Positions 30,994 through 43,568 of a DNA stretch of 64,000 nt are shown here, piece after piece (the first letter of the stretch is position 1; each line of letters opens with the position of its first letter). The stretch spans positions 124,001 to 188,000 of the forward strand of contig JAKSZP010007881.1 of NCBI GenBank assembly GCA_022478985.1, written 5' to 3'. A program made the position numbers and the translations under genes. A model generated the notes under the pieces. The model was not told the origin of the DNA, did no database searches, and worked only from the letters and a program-made list of their open reading frames with translations. The stretch comes from Massospora cicadina. Its lineage: Eukaryota; Entomophthoromycota; Entomophthoromycetes; Entomophthorales; Entomophthoraceae.

Positions 30994-31700
30994 TTATTGG
31001 GCCATGAAGAGATGGGAAACCCAATCTGAATGATCTGCAACAGTTAATGCTGCAGAACCATTTGAGTCACTGGTCCACTTGTTCAGCCCGCCCAACTGAT
31101 TGGGGGTGATAGGCAGTTGAACGGCAGAGATGGACCTGAATAGACTTACACAATACTTCCCAAAAGACAGAAGTAAACTGGGGACCCCAATTACCAATTA
31201 TCTCTTGGGGACCCTGTGAAGTGCAAACACGTGTGACACAAATAGCCTAGCCATCTCTGCCACGGTTACTGTAGTTCTACAAAGGATTTAGTGGGCAAAC
31301 TTTGTAAATGGTTCACCACTATTCTGATGGCGTTGTAGCCTTCAGAAGCAGGTAATTCCACAATAAAACCCACCAATAAGGAGGGCCAAGGCCCTTCAGC
31401 CCTTTGAACTGGTACCAACAACCCTGCGATGGGCTGGCAATCTGGCTTCATTTGGTTGCAGACCAGGCACTCTTTACAATATCTGGCAACCTGTGCGGCT
31501 AATACCTTCCAACTGTAAGTGTGCTGGATTAGATATAGAGTCTTTGCCTTCCCAGGATGGCCAATGATGATTCCATCATGATGGTCTCAGATGATTTCCA
31601 GGTGAAGTGGTCCTGCAGGAACCCATGGGCGCCACTGGAACCACACTATCTCCTAATTCACGTGGTAGCCCCTGGTAATGTCCTCCTGATTTAACTTGCT
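30994..31700 (-). pseudogene. Chromovirus 2 integrase
   Basis: Minus-strand pieces in different frames give the zinc-binding end (CLVCNQMKPDCQ near 31460), the core start (GPWPSLLVGFIVELPASEGY, where the first D is lost) and the C-terminal parts (31197-30994). Stops and frame changes separate them. Confidence 0.75.
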
Positions 31701-31910
31701 ATTGGTGAGGACTATAGTATACTTGGCTGACAATAACTGTGAAAAGACTATCTTTCTGAACATACCATATTTCTCTGCATTTTCAAGAGGAGCAAGAGAT
31801 GACCTGTGGGCCAAGGGAGAGGGAAGTTGTAACACAACCTTATCTGGTGGAATCGTTAAGTGGGTATTATGAATCTCTACCTCCTTGTGATCAGGAGTCA
31901 GTGTAGGGTT

Positions 31911-32300
31911 TCAGTCAAAGCATCTGTCAAACCATCTCCTTGCCTTTGTAAACTCACGAGAAAAAACAAATTGAGAAAGGTCTAATGGCAGCGGGTTTGC
32001 TATGGGGTCAAGACATGAGGTGTGCAGTAGTACAAGAAAGGTATGGTAATTTGTATGAATGCAGAATGGTTGGTATGAGCCATGTAAGTGATGACGCCAA
32101 TAGGTAAGCGCCTCAACCACTGACAATAACTCTTTGTCATACACGGCATAGTTTAGCCCTGGTAGAGACAATTTCTTGGAAAAGTATCCTACCAAATGAT
32201 CTACTCAATCCTCGCCTACTTGTAATAAGGCAACCGCTATGGCAAAGTTGGAGGCATCAGTAGACACAATAAACTCCTTTTGGGGTTAACATGGCAAAAG
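31911..32300 (-). pseudogene. Chromovirus 2 RNase H
   Basis: Reads VGYFSKKLSLPGLNYAVYDK, then ELLSVVEALTYWRHHLHG and IHTNYHTFLVL. These are the standard Y-x-x-x-D/E-L and H-x-L segments of Ty3/Gypsy RNase H; the usual D of T-D-H is N here. Confidence 0.8.
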
Positions 32301-32514
32301 ATGGATTTGACAACAGGGTGCACTTTACTGTATGAAGGGCAACTGCAAAGTTGGAGACCACTGGAGCACCTTTGCCCCACTTGCCTTATACAAGGGCGCT
32401 ACCACCTCTGAAAGATTTGGTTTGAATTTCTTAATGAACTTACACGTCTCAAAAAACTTTTCAATTCCTTAACCAAAGTTGGGGTAAGCCAATAGTGAAT
32501 TACCTTCTCCTTGG

Positions 32515-33010
32515 CTAAGTTATCATGTGGCCTTTGTCAAACATGATGTTGCCCAGAAAGGTGACCTGGAACTTGAAGAATTCACATTTACTAATTTTTA
32601 GATTAAGGTCAGCTGCCCTCAAACGCTCCACCGCCTGCCAAAGGTGTACTGCATGGGACTCATGATCAGGGGAAAACACCATAATATCATCCATGTAAGC
32701 TACTGTGCATACCCCTAGTAGGTCTCCCAAAGCTGCATCAATATGGCGTTGAAAGATAGCAGGGGCATTTTTAAGCCCAAAGGACATAACCCAAAACTGG
32801 AAATTTTCTTTACTGGTACAGAATGCGGCTAGCCACTCCTGGTTCTCCTTGATCCTGATCTGATTGAACGCATTTAAGAAATCCAGTTTGGAGAAGACTT
32901 TTGCCTTCTCCAGATAGTGAGCAATCTGTGATTCCAGTGAGATGGGATGCAAGTCTGGCACTGTGACGTGGTTGAGATTCTCATAATCTATGCATCGGTG
33001 TAAGATACCA
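32515..33010 (-). pseudogene. Chromovirus 2 reverse transcriptase
   Basis: A 148-codon open part covers RT from KVFSKLDFLNAFNQI through FGLKNAPAIFQRHIDAAL to the catalytic TVAYMDDIMVFSP, with Y-M-D-D intact, and on to LKISKCEFFKFQVTFLG. The N-terminal finger region is only partly open. It is better preserved than the RT of chromovirus 1. Confidence 0.88.
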
Positions 33011-33018
33011 TAGGCCCT

Positions 33019-33681
33019 CTACACATAGAAAAGTGGGGAGCATACCAGGGAGGTATGCTGAAAAATTGCACTTTTGGCTAATTGCTCCTTGACCACATCT
33101 AATGTTGCTACCTCCCATACAGTCAAAGGGTAAATAAGGAAAGATATATGCACCAGATCAATGGTAAGCCTGAACTTGCAAACAAACTCTGAATGAGCTG
33201 GTAGTATTTTGGCTGAAGCTTCATCAAGCGAAGAGTACAGCCCCTCTAAACAGAAAGGTAAAGATACCTCCAGAGAGGACTTCATCAATGGAGCAAGGCT
33301 GAGAGTGTGGATATTAGGCCAGTGGGGCAGATTACCATGAGAGTTCACTTCAGACAAAGAGACAACTAATATATGACCATTCTTTAATGTTAAGGACAAG
33401 GTATTGTCTTTCAAGTTGGTCCTGATGTCAAACTTTCGCCACCATTCTACTCCCAAAATAATGGGGTACCAAAGGTTTTTGATTGCTTGAGGCCATTCTG
33501 ACAAATGATACTTGTCAACTTGATAATTTACTAACACTAGAACCTTCAACTTGTGAATACCTTGGGAAGCCTCTCCCCTAGCCATACCACCAGGCAAGTA
33601 ACTAAATTCAAGATAGTCAGCTAGGTCTTGGTCTATAAAGTTCTCAGAAGCTCCAGTATCCACCAAAATCGTTGTGCTCAT
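33019..33681 (-). pseudogene. Chromovirus 2 protease and linker to RT
   Basis: A 220-codon frame starts with TTILVDTGASENFIDQDLAD, a retropepsin with intact D-T-G-A, followed by YPIILGVEWW (flap and C-terminal strand) and a long linker ending in the segment that precedes RT fingers. This is one of the longest open frames of the retroelements here. Confidence 0.85.
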
Positions 33682-33903
33682 TTTCCTAAAGGTGATGAAA
33701 GGATAGAAATCAACAAAAAATATCCAAAATGGTCTTCATTCAAAGTAGACAACGCCAACACTCACCAGAAATTTCTTCATCAGGAACAAACATGCCCCAG
33801 GATAGGTTTTTGCAACTTAGAATGAAGTGGGATAATTGGCCACTCTTACTACTGAGGCCACATATCCCACCATATCTTCAGTAATTGAATAGACATTTTT
33901 GTA

Positions 33904-34170
33904 TTATAAAAGAAACTCCTTTTCCACCGCCTGTGTTCTGCGGATCATGGTAGGAGTCAAACGTGGGTTCTTTGGGGTGATCTGGTATACTGAAATTGGT
34001 TCCAAACTGGAGCCACAAGAGATGATATTTGGCTCATTTTCATGTAAGGCATTAGCATTATAAAAGGCGTTTTGGAATGTGAATGACACCATACCCATTT
34101 TTGCAGAGGGTTGTGCATCATTATCCAAGGCCGTCACCACCAGGCCCTTTTGAGATGATCTCAACTGCAC
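33904..34170 (-). pseudogene. Short gag-region frame of chromovirus 2
   Basis: An 88-codon frame between primer site and protease, beginning MQLRSSQKGLVVTALDND. It lies where gag should be but is far too short and has no zinc knuckle. Gag is therefore mostly deleted or beyond recognition. Confidence 0.4.
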
Positions 34171-34464
34171 TATCCAAATGCGGTTCCAAGAAAAATTATT
34201 TTAATTAAAGCATTTTTGTTCATTTTGGGGAAAATTTGGGAAATCACAACACCTGAATCACAAAACATCCGAATTACCAGGTACAAGCAAGAAGGGTGGG
34301 CACTTCCCAGTTGGAAGTAGCAATAATAAATACAAGATGCACTAACTATTGACCAAATGAAAAACGGTGGTGAGCCCTATTGAGGCCGTGACAAATGGCA
34401 GGCGCACCCAATTTGCACTCAGAGAAAGCCACACGGATAATTCTAAGGCATGTAAAGTAAAGAA

Positions 34465-34475
34465 GTTGGTCAACT
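34465..34475 (-). promoter_or_regulatory. Self-priming type primer-binding site of chromovirus 2
   Basis: On the minus strand AGTTGACCAAC starts two bases after the 5' LTR. Inside that LTR, at 34898-34908, the minus strand reads GTTGGTTGACT, which can pair with it over all 11 bases (nine Watson-Crick, two G-U). The site resembles AATTGACCAAC in chromovirus 1. Confidence 0.65.
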
Positions 34476-34477
34476 AA

Positions 34478-35357
34478 TGTAATGAGAGTGCCTGTAACTC
34501 TCCCATTTCCAGAGAGGTGGTGCGAGATGAACAGCCACACTGTCAAGGAACTAGTCATTACAAGATGGTATGCAGGGCACTGCAGAGGGTGCTAGAGCAA
34601 AAGGGACCCTGGGCAAGGATATACAGCAAGGTACATAGTAAAGAGAGCATATAAATAGCAAAACTTAGTTGGACCTCAATGAGGAGTCCACAACCAAGTG
34701 AATATTGGTGCTGGAGTGCTTGGGTGCTTTTGACTGGAGGGGACCAGGGCGGCTCAGCGGTGCACCAGATATGGTAAATAATTTAGATAAATAAACTGAT
34801 AAACGCTGTTAGAGACCTCCTTGAGGATGTCTGAGCACAGTTTCACCCAAGGAACCATATAAAAAATGTAAACTAACAGGGTATTTATTAATAGGAAAGT
34901 CAACCAACGAGGAAGGTTGGTCTCAGAAAAACATACTTAAGCAATGGGGGTGAGTCATCAATCAGCAGAAGTGATGCTAATCCTAATTTCACCAATAGGC
35001 GCATGCTACCATTGGCTTGAGTCTTGTATCTTAAAATGACAATTTTTAAGATATTGATTGTAGGCAAGATTGACCCAATTTTGAAATTTTAAAAATCAAA
35101 CAGTCTTCAAAACCCCATTTGCTGAGCAACTATATAAAACTGTCATTATATGTGATATAGCTGGTGCGTTTTAACACCCTTGCTGTAATGCAAAGCTAAG
35201 CATCATGCACACCTCCAGGACTACCCTGGGCATATTTTTTTGAACCAAGCGTTGGTCCAGGGTATGTGTGAGGTCAGGAAGGTCTGTTAACTTAAGCTTT
35301 TTGGCCTCCTGACAATCAGCTTTATCCTTAAAATTGTATTCTCAATTATGTCATTAA
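34478..35357 (-). repeat. 5' LTR of chromovirus 2
   Basis: Partner of 29265-30317 without the SINE-like insertions. On the minus strand a CTTAAGTATG lies about 35 bases before the putative RNA start GTTGGTTGACT (34908 leftward). Confidence 0.82.
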
Positions 35358-36134
35358 GCCATGGCAGCCTTAGCAGATGTCATGGTGCACAAAAATGCTA
35401 AAAGTTGGCTTAATGTACACTATGGGAGGGGAAATAATTTTAATAAAATAAAACAAATCTTGAATAACAAAGAGACCAGTACTCTCACAAGTAAGGGCAA
35501 TGGCCTTTATATAAGAAAGGGTATTACAGTTTATAAGTGCTGTTCTTGGGTTCTGAAGCTCTTGGTTTAGCATCTTCTCCAGCTTCAGGTTTCTGGGTTT
35601 GCACTTGAGAGGAAGGATCAGTTAAGGAGTTGGCGTGAGAACTGAAGTTGGTAAAAGTGATAGGGCACACCATGATTAGCTGTTCCCAATTTAACTTCCT
35701 TAATTTTTTTTAAAAAAATTATTGAATTGAGGCACGCTCCATCTTTAGAAGCCTGGCGCTTGATTAAAAGAGAGTTTGTAAAATCATTGGAAAAGATTTT
35801 AGTTAATAATGGAAGGGAGGGTATAATAGGGGTTAAAAGTACAACATCCCTTGGTGAAATCACATTATTGTATCTTGAGCGTCATAAACCCTAAGAATTT
35901 TTAAAGTTTTTTGAACTTTATAAAAATGGGTGCTGGTATTGGAGCCTTACCTGGGATACTTCTAACATATTGTTAAAGCTGAGGGATTTCTCTACACAGG
36001 AGCTTAATCTTGTCAACATACCAATTATTAGGCACTATGAGGATTGGGTTGGACGCAAATATAGAATATTCCAAAAATGTCAGTCTTTTCCACCTGAAAG
36101 AGGGTAGTAAGCTCCACTTGTCTCCTTGCTCTTA
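35358..36134. other. Unclassified sequence between two elements
   Basis: Short frames on both strands (up to 81 codons) show no domain. The sequence is CpG-poor and probably old repeat. Nothing more is supported. Confidence 0.4.
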
Positions 36135-36900
36135 TATAGGGCTTCCATTTTTGCGCTCAATGGTGCTATGTTCAGGAAGCCCAACAGTCTATAATTGAAG
36201 CTGACTAAGTCACACAGAAAGTATATTTTTACTTTATATGGTGCAAATCCACCGCTTATGTCACATCAACTAGAGTATTTGTCCAATGGTAAGTATGGGG
36301 AGATGGATTCATTGAAGTCAAGTACCAAAAACAAGATATAAAATTAATTATATACTATAATATAGTATAAATTAGGGGTTTTTGATATGTTTCATCAAAC
36401 AATATAAACACCTAAAGGAAAAGGATTTATGAAATTAATGGAGGGGGAAATCTGGAAGGGAGGCTCTTGGTCAGATGATGTATATCAGATAATATAATGC
36501 CTTTATAGCATATTCTGATAGGACAAAATTGAGAGTTGAATACCCACATCAGATGAGACTGGGGTTACTTAGTTTGATCATTTGGCAGTTTCTTAATTCT
36601 TAACTCTTTTATGAGTTTGTCTTAATTTATTGCCTCAAGTGCCACCTTGAGTAGCTGTCACCTGATTAAATGATGATCCTTCATTTTGAGTAGTCAGTAT
36701 TTTATCTTGGGGTATCTTAGGTTATATTGGTCCATAAGAATTCTCATAGAGTCGCTTTGAGCTGTGCCAACTATTGATTTCTCCAGATAATTTATTGAGT
36801 ATATCCTTTAGCCCCCTTCTTGGGCCTAGGCATTGATTCAGTTGTGGGAGTCAGATGGTCAATATTCTTCCCATCATTTACGATATCTGGATATCTAACA
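36135..36900 (-). repeat. 3' LTR of element E
   Basis: Matches 49238-50812 outside its insertion, for example GATGATCCTTCATTTTGAGT in both. On the minus strand the purine-rich TTTGGAGGTGA precedes it (36901-36911). Confidence 0.82.
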
Positions 36901-36996
36901 TCACCTCCAAAGATACTAGCAGATGAGTATTGATGCAAGAGTTGGCTATGTACGTGGTTGATTAAAGCTCCAGTTTATAAGGACTTGGTTGAGTAC

Positions 36997-37964
36997 TCAT
37001 CTCCACATTTGTAAGTATAGCATATGGCCCATCCCGATAGGATCTATTTTTCCTCCTTGGGGTGCTATTTCATTGTGATAATAAAGGAATAAGTACAAAT
37101 TCAAAAAAGTGGGCAAAGGTTGGCAAGTTGCATCTGCTTCTTGGTCTTCTCTTGTAACTTTCTTGGCTAGATTTATCATTGGCTCTGATTGAAGTTGTAT
37201 AATATTATAAGCTAATCTTATTAGCGCATTCTCAGGCTCTTTGGTATTATCACTGGCGAATATATGGTTATAAAGCTGGGATTCCAAATTCTCTTCAATA
37301 TAAGGCCTTAAAAGGGGACACTTTGATAATTGGATGGAAACTTATCTGGTAAGCCATCAATGCATTTGGGAGATATTGGTCCCAGTTTAATAGATTAATA
37401 GTGGCCATCATGCGTGATATTGAGACTGACATTCCAATTGATCTTTCTACATTCTCATTAGTTGATGGGTTGTAAGGCACTGAGGATAATTGTTTAGTTC
37501 TCATGATTGTAGCTAGGATCCTCACAGCTCTTGGTATAAAGTTTTATGTTATCAACAACAAGTGCTTGAGGGCAGCCATGCCTACTAAGCATGTTTTGAT
37601 ATAAAAACTTAAAAGTAGTTTTATCAATCAGCATTGGAATGGCAATTGCTTCGACCCACTATATAGAATGATCATTTCCTACAAGGATATATCGATTCCC
37701 TCCTAAGAATTCAAGTAATGGACCTATGACATCATGACTGATGGTATAAAATGGCTGCTGGGGGGTCATGGGCTGATACTTGTATTTAGCCTTATGTGGC
37801 ATCTGCTTTTTACAAGTTATGCAAGCATCTATGACTTCCACTACAGATTTCAGTGACCCTTCCCTATAGTAGCAATCCTTGGTCCAGTTGTAATTTTCCT
37901 GGATCATCCATGTCCTAATGTATTGTGGGCTTTCATTATGACTGGTACCTGTTCCAAGGATCAC
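36997..37964 (-). pseudogene. Integrase of element E
   Basis: Minus-strand frames give, in order, the zinc-binding end with CITCKKQMPHKAKY near 37820, the core start (FYTISHDVIGPLLEFLGG, first catalytic D), and PYNPSTNENVERSIG near 37460 with the position of the last catalytic E. The C-terminal part (37287-36997) is followed by the 3' LTR. Two frame breaks separate the pieces. It differs clearly from the two chromovirus integrases and carries no chromodomain. Confidence 0.8.
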
Positions 37965-38604
37965 AAGTAAGATAGCCAGTCAGTTTTGAAATTCTTGTAA
38001 ATTAACCCATCAAAAACCTTCATATTGCAAGCATATCATTTTAGCATCTTCTTTACTGGTTTAGCTTAATCCTAAGAGTATGGCTTCATGAGTGGGTCAC
38101 GTAATTGTTCAGCTTCACTGTTGTCTAAATATTACTAGGGGCAGTCAAGTCAATCCATCTACGCTCATGTGCTTTATTCCAGATCAATGAACAATAGCCA
38201 TGTCATTGTTCTTGTCAGGATGAGGAAAAGAAACTCCTACATGGCCTGTATTAAATCAGGGCTCTAAAGGTCCCAGCAAGTTAATAGGCTATCAAGGCCT
38301 TAATAAGCTAAAATAGAAAAGAGATAGGCGGAAAACATTAATTTATTTGAATAGTACCTCAAGTATAAAGACTTTCAGGCTGAAATTAGGATTGAAAAGT
38401 GGAGGATTCAGAATTGGGAAAGTTTTGACATTGATTTCCAACAGCGATCAAGATAAATAAAACTATTGATACAAAGGGGAGTGGGACCATCCTTGGCATA
38501 ATTTGTCAGTGAGTCCAAAAAGGGTTAATTGATTAGGGTGCAAGCGCCGAGATGGGATTCTGCTGCAACCTGATAGATTCATTATCCTTGGCATTAGTCG
38601 CCGG
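37965..38604. other. Remnant sequence of element E, no domain recognised
   Basis: Position within E suggests pol or spacer sequence. No conserved motif could be read in any frame. Confidence 0.35.
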
Positions 38605-39004
38605 TGTCAAATTATTATTTATTATATATTATTGGGGCAAATTTTCAAAACTTTGGATTGGGCTCAACCCAAGTTAAAGCTGAGCCCAATCCAGAATTTG
38701 CCCATAGGCAAGTTGCAACTCCTAATTGGGGCTTCCACCAATAAAGGAGAATATCAACAGTGCTGAAGCCTGATAGCCCAATGGGATAGTGTTAAAATTT
38801 ATGAGCTTCATTGTTTATTCACTGCTGATAAACCCTAAATTGATTAGCTGCACAGGCTCAGCGTTGCGAAATTCTCTGCGTTGTATGATAGCAATATAAA
38901 AGGAAAAAGTAAATGAGGCAGGTCAAATTTTTGGAACAAATAAACCTCATTGGTTTTTTTAGTCTGTGTTGGTTTTGTGCACGTTTTTGATAAAACCCAA
39001 AACA
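38605..39004 (+). mobile_element. Separate short LTR with TATA box and primer site
   Basis: It begins TGTCAAATTATTATT and ends ACCCAAAACA. It holds TATAAAAGG (about 38895), AATAAA (about 38939), and directly after its end TGGTGCAGGAACCACCCCG (39008-39026), which looks like a tRNA-type primer site different from the common one here. A strong hairpin lies at 38633-38703. No internal coding part follows, because F-family LTR sequence begins at about 39030. Confidence 0.5.
38633..38703. other. Strong imperfect hairpin
   Basis: GGGCAAATT ... GGATTGGGCTCA pairs with TGAGCCCAATCC ... AATTTGCCC across a 14-base loop, with an 11-base bulge on the left arm and 2 bases on the right. It lies upstream of the TATA box of the LTR 38605-39004. 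Confidence 0.8.
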
Positions 39005-39029
39005 GAGTGGTGCAGGAACCACCCCGCTA

Positions 39030-40084
39030 TGCTACCACTCCTCTCTGATAGTAATAAATAGTCGATTGATAATAGTATGAAGACTTATCCTTAATTGAAT
39101 AGATCACTAGGATTAGGTCCAGCGCTTGACCAGTATTCCTCCTCAATATACTTAAGATATCCTCAATAGAAGTTCATTCCCTTATACCACCTAACTTGAT
39201 CCATGCTAAGGACCTTGTTTACAGCTTCTCTATGGTGACACAAAGTCAGCAGCAATCCCTGATTCAGCTCAGCTTCTCTTCTCTGAATCCACGCTCAGAT
39301 CATTACTCTTTATCATATAGAATCTCCAGTTAAAGCACACAGCAATAATCTCCTTGAAGAAGAATAGAATTAGGAATGGATTCTGGTAAAGTATAACTTG
39401 TATTATATTAATTACCGGTGAAGTGTGTGTGTTTTTTTAAGTGAATTCTTAGGGGAATTTATAGTGTGAATTTGGCGCCCAACCATCAGTTGGCACCTCA
39501 TTGATGAAATGGCAGCCGTTGCCATTGAATTACCATCGTCATCTCATCAGCGATGGTCTTCCCCATCCTAGCTTGGATTCCATCATTGAACATCCTAGAG
39601 ACCTAAAATGGAAAAAGTCAGAAAACGTGTCCCTAACTTTTCTCTCTTGTATCCAGAAATTTAACCATATTTGGCAAGAGACCTGCTTAGGTAAAGGGAC
39701 TTGTTACCCATTAAGGAAGGTCATGAACCAACTGATTGATTCACTAGTTGCAGACGGCATCACTCGCCTCATAACTTTATCCTTAAATTTATCAATTGGT
39801 TGGTGATGAACCTGACCAATTCCAATTGGCACACCTGATAGTTGATTATTGATCAACTATCAAATATTCCCATTTTGTGGGAACCCTGCCCAATGATATC
39901 TTAAGCATTCACCTGGATCAATACCGGATAAATCCAACCCAAATAAATTAACTAATATCCCCTGAACATTGTTACCCCAAAATTAGGGACAACCAATATC
40001 TAATTCACTTTGCTTTAAGGAATTATCCCCTAGCGACCCCTGGTAATCTAGTCAGCTGGGAATATGGGCAAAAACCCCAAAGCA
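39030..40084 (-). repeat. 3' LTR of element F
   Basis: Reverse complement of the G LTR 52621-53767: it shares, for example, AATGGCAGCCGTTGCCAT, the region after GTCAGAAAACGTGTCC, and the end GGGCAAAAACCCC. The left end near 39030 is less certain because that part has diverged. Confidence 0.75.
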
Positions 40085-43050
40085 TCCCTCCTCTTTCCTA
40101 GACTTCCAGCAAGAAAAGGATTGGGATAGGAGAATACCTCTTTGAACACTCAGTCAAATACTTCTTTTGTTCAAGTGGAGTATGGTCAATCAGTACTCAA
40201 GTGCTTCTTGAAACAAACTTCAGCATGCAGCTCTCTTCCTCTTCCTCCTCGCTACCACCTTCTCAGAGCATGGTTTTCACAACCTTCTGTCATGCCAGGA
40301 TGATTGATTTACTTGTGACAATATTAATCCTGGGATCCAGTTTTCCCCATCAGGACATATGACCCACTGTCTTATTCAGGATTCTTGGTACAGCATCCTC
40401 GATTTCCTGATTTTCTCATCGTCCTCAACAGGAGATTCTTGCCATCATTGTTTGTTTTGAGTTGCAATTAAGAATGCTCATTTAAATTCGCCCTTGTTGT
40501 TTTTTTATAATAACCTCTTGGCTCATATCATTCTTAATTCTTCTCTGGAGAGCTTATCCCGTTAATTTTGAGATTAATTTCTCCAAAATTTGAGCTTAAT
40601 TGATTCCAGAGTGGATAATGTCAACTATCATATGAGTCTGACATCCCCCTCTCATCCAGCTCATAAGTTGAATTTGGAGTCTCAGTACCAACAACTGCTT
40701 AATAGCATGTCTGTTAAAGATCTTTGGCTCTTCCAGATAATGAGTCAATCTGCATGCCAGAACCTCTTCTATGGTTTTTCCAGGACTAATACTCCCAGTC
40801 AAGTACCCATGGTCAGTCCTTTCATGGAATTACTGGAAATGGTAACCAACCCCAATGAAACCAGGTTAGCAATTGTCTCAAATGACTCATGACCAATCCT
40901 TTCTCTGTCGTTGGTTCCTGAGTTAGATTTTGAAACTCTTCTGGATTAAGCTCCATTCACAGATTCTCCTACCATCATCATTGAACCTCCTAAAGAAATG
41001 CCCTCTGCTCTCAGTTGATCATTCCTTGTTAGATCTAAATTTCTTCTAGAGTTCCTTTTCTGACTTGGCCAGTATTACAAGACAGCTGTTTTGGCAACTA
41101 AACTAGCCATCAGAAACAGCAAACATTTTAAACTCCCCTATGCAGAATTGAGGGCCCAAGTAACCAAGACTTTGTTCATAGCTCTAAACTTGTCATGGAA
41201 ACGGCAGAATAAGTTTAGATTGGCCTGCCAGTCAGGATGTGTGAACACCCAAAAAGCAAGCCAGAATGCCAGAGGCATTGTCGACCATATGACTTAATAT
41301 GGAGCTGGGAAATGTGATACCACGAAGTGATAGTGTAACAACAGGGTAAGGAGTGTCCCAACGGCAAACCATACTGAACCCATTCCCAACGCAGTGGTTA
41401 TAACTGCAGGAGGTGGGATTACTGGGATAATCTCAATAAGATTCTTGGCTTGAGGGGCCAACTTATCAGGGGCGATAGGGAGATGGATTCTCTCTATCCA
41501 TTGTTGTACATAGGGCCATAAGATCCCCATATATTGTTGTCAGAAATTCATAAGAGCGGGGTTGTAAGACCAAAAGTATCAGACTTGCTGGGCCCAATCG
41601 ATGATAGAGGGAGCCATAGTGACCAAAAGAATTGGTAAAGCCCACCCAGAGTGTGGGGCGATGGACCACCAGGGAAATGCCATCTGGGATGCAGTCAGAA
41701 CAGAAAATAATGAAATTTGATTTTTTTGGCAAAAATTTATTGGGAAAGGAAAGTAAGAAAATCAACCAACAATTTTCTCAGTGCCATGCAACTGATTAAT
41801 TAGTGGTCAATTGGGTAGTGACAGGATGGGTTTGGGGCCCACAAATTCGACCTAACCAGTGAATTGTTTGGGAATGGGAGGGGGTTTATTCTTTGGGAAC
41901 TGACATCACAAAATTTGGCAGTGGGCCAAGTCTGTCAGTTCAACCTCAAATGTCCAAACCAGGGCTCAAATACGTTTCTGATGATTAGCATGATGGCGTT
42001 TGGCCCAATGGGTGATGGGAATCCCCAAGGCCATCCCTTATGAGGATGGGTCCATTTGGTTGGGAATGGGTTTGGGATGGCCAACCCGCCCGCACTCAGT
42101 CATTTAACCTTTGTTTGGTCAACAGCAGCACATTGGGCGCAACGCCCAAATTACTATCTGGGGCTTTGTACCTCATCAAAAGTGCCCAATATTTGTTTGA
42201 CTGGTCTGGAGATTGAATTGGAACTGGCGGGTGATCTGGCCAATATCTTATTCTTCATGCTTTTACAGCCATGCAAATTCTGTGCATCAGCCAGATTGCC
42301 AGCTGAATAGATCTGGCCAATTTCAATTTGGTAATCTCGGCACATATTTCACTAATTCCCCACAACAGTTCTGCTGAGGTAAGTGTGGGTATTGGGGGTG
42401 GGATTCAAAGCGGACGAGCTGTTACCCATCGCTCATCTACTATGTGAGCGAGGTCACCCTGAGTGATGAGTGGTACTGCCATCCTCTTTGGTGTCTTTTT
42501 ATTTGGGAATGAGAAGTTGACCCAATCGAGAGCCAAAGGACGTTCCCCAAGACTTACAAAACTCCTCTGATCTTAAAAAGATCCTAGATCAAGATGTTGC
42601 AGTTTATGCTCTTTGCTTTGCTAGCCAAGTTCTTTGAAGTTGGACCACAAAGCTTCCAGCCTCTCCTGGCTCTCATCGCTCATTTGTCTTCTTCTTCCAA
42701 GAAATTCATAGTTGTCATCTGCAGGATGCCATTCACTCCCTTCATGACTATCTCGTTTCTGGTGCATCCCATTGGTATCTTCCACTGATGAATTTCTTAG
42801 GGGAATTATTTGGCAATCCCTGCCTAGTATCCCTTGCTCAATGCCAGCCCATATGTCCAATGTTCTTGATGAAGCCCATCAGCAAGCACTCAAGACCAAT
42901 CTTCCAGCTCCAGTGCTATATTGGGACTTTATGGGGTTATTCACCAACTGCCTCTCCTTGTTCTGTTGCTTCCCTCCCCAATATGGTGTATCACATTTGG
43001 CATGTTCCAACATTTCCATCTCTCTTCCCCTAGTCAATTTCTTGCAGTGA
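40065..43050 (+). pseudogene. Antisense reading frame (aORF) of element F
   Basis: On the strand opposite to pol, between integrase and the 3' LTR, F and G share protein-level similarity in the same order. First comes MGKNP...LPARKGLG, starting in the LTR. Next is ACQNLFYGFSRTNTP with LEMVTNPNETRLAI and PELDFETLLD. Then come a KLPASPG segment, LQDAIHSLHDYL, and near the end DEAHQQALKTNLPAP (42860-42910). In F stops and frame changes interrupt it and the solo LTR 41191-42558 splits it. I recognise no domain. Antisense genes in this position are known from some plant Ty3/Gypsy lineages. Confidence 0.6.
41191..42558 (-). mobile_element. Chromovirus-1 family solo LTR in element F
   Basis: Ends TGTCATGG and GACTTACA, matching in reverse the chromovirus 1 LTRs. 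The target duplication AAACT is perfect (41186-41190 and 42559-42563). Its copy of the RNA start region is AAAATCAACCAACAATTTTC (about 41760). It is somewhat longer than the chromovirus 1 LTRs (1368 bp). Confidence 0.9.
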
Positions 43051-43568
43051 TCAGCATATGCTCAATAAACTTGGTTTTAAATAGGTCTAGCCCTTACTAG
43101 CATCCAATCTCACATAGATTTCATTGGGTTGTTTACTCCTACTGCAATCCTCCCTCCCCAAGAGGTGACATAGGTGGAATCATCCCTGAGTCAAGGATAA
43201 CCAATAAAAAATAAAAATCATAAATCTCTATCTTTTTCTATATATTTTTAATATTTTTTTCAATATTTTTATCAATATTTTTATTTTTTCTTCTTTTTTC
43301 TATAGACTTGAACTTTTCATGGTTCAGCAGTCCATTTTTTATTTTATTCCCCAAACTGGTTCCTAGGTATACTTAGGCCTACCAGTTTTCTATGGTCCAG
43401 AGGTCTTACTTTTTTTAAGACTTAACCATATAGTTTGGTTAAGCGGTTCTTTTTTGGACTTAGCCAAATCATTAGGACATAAACAGCTTAATGGTTCAGC
43501 TGTCCTTTGAGAACCCTTTTTTCAGTATTTTTCTCATGGATCCATTGCTTTAAATACTCAGCATGGAC

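Larger units (their letters stand above)
29265..35357 (-). mobile_element. Chromovirus 2: Ty3/Gypsy element with chromodomain, minus strand
   Basis: LTRs at 29265-30317 (3') and 34478-35357 (5') frame protease, RT, RNase H, integrase and chromodomain in minus-strand order. The LTR ends are TGTAAKG and CATTAM. The polypurine tract AAAGGAACAAGTGGG lies just inside the 3' LTR (about 30319-30333, minus strand). The two flanks (GCCTC and GCCAT) share three bases, so the target duplication is doubtful. It is a different family from chromovirus 1 but has the same plan, including the short gag region and a self-priming type primer site. Key residues of protease and RT are kept, but stops and frame changes elsewhere make it inactive. 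Confidence 0.88.
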
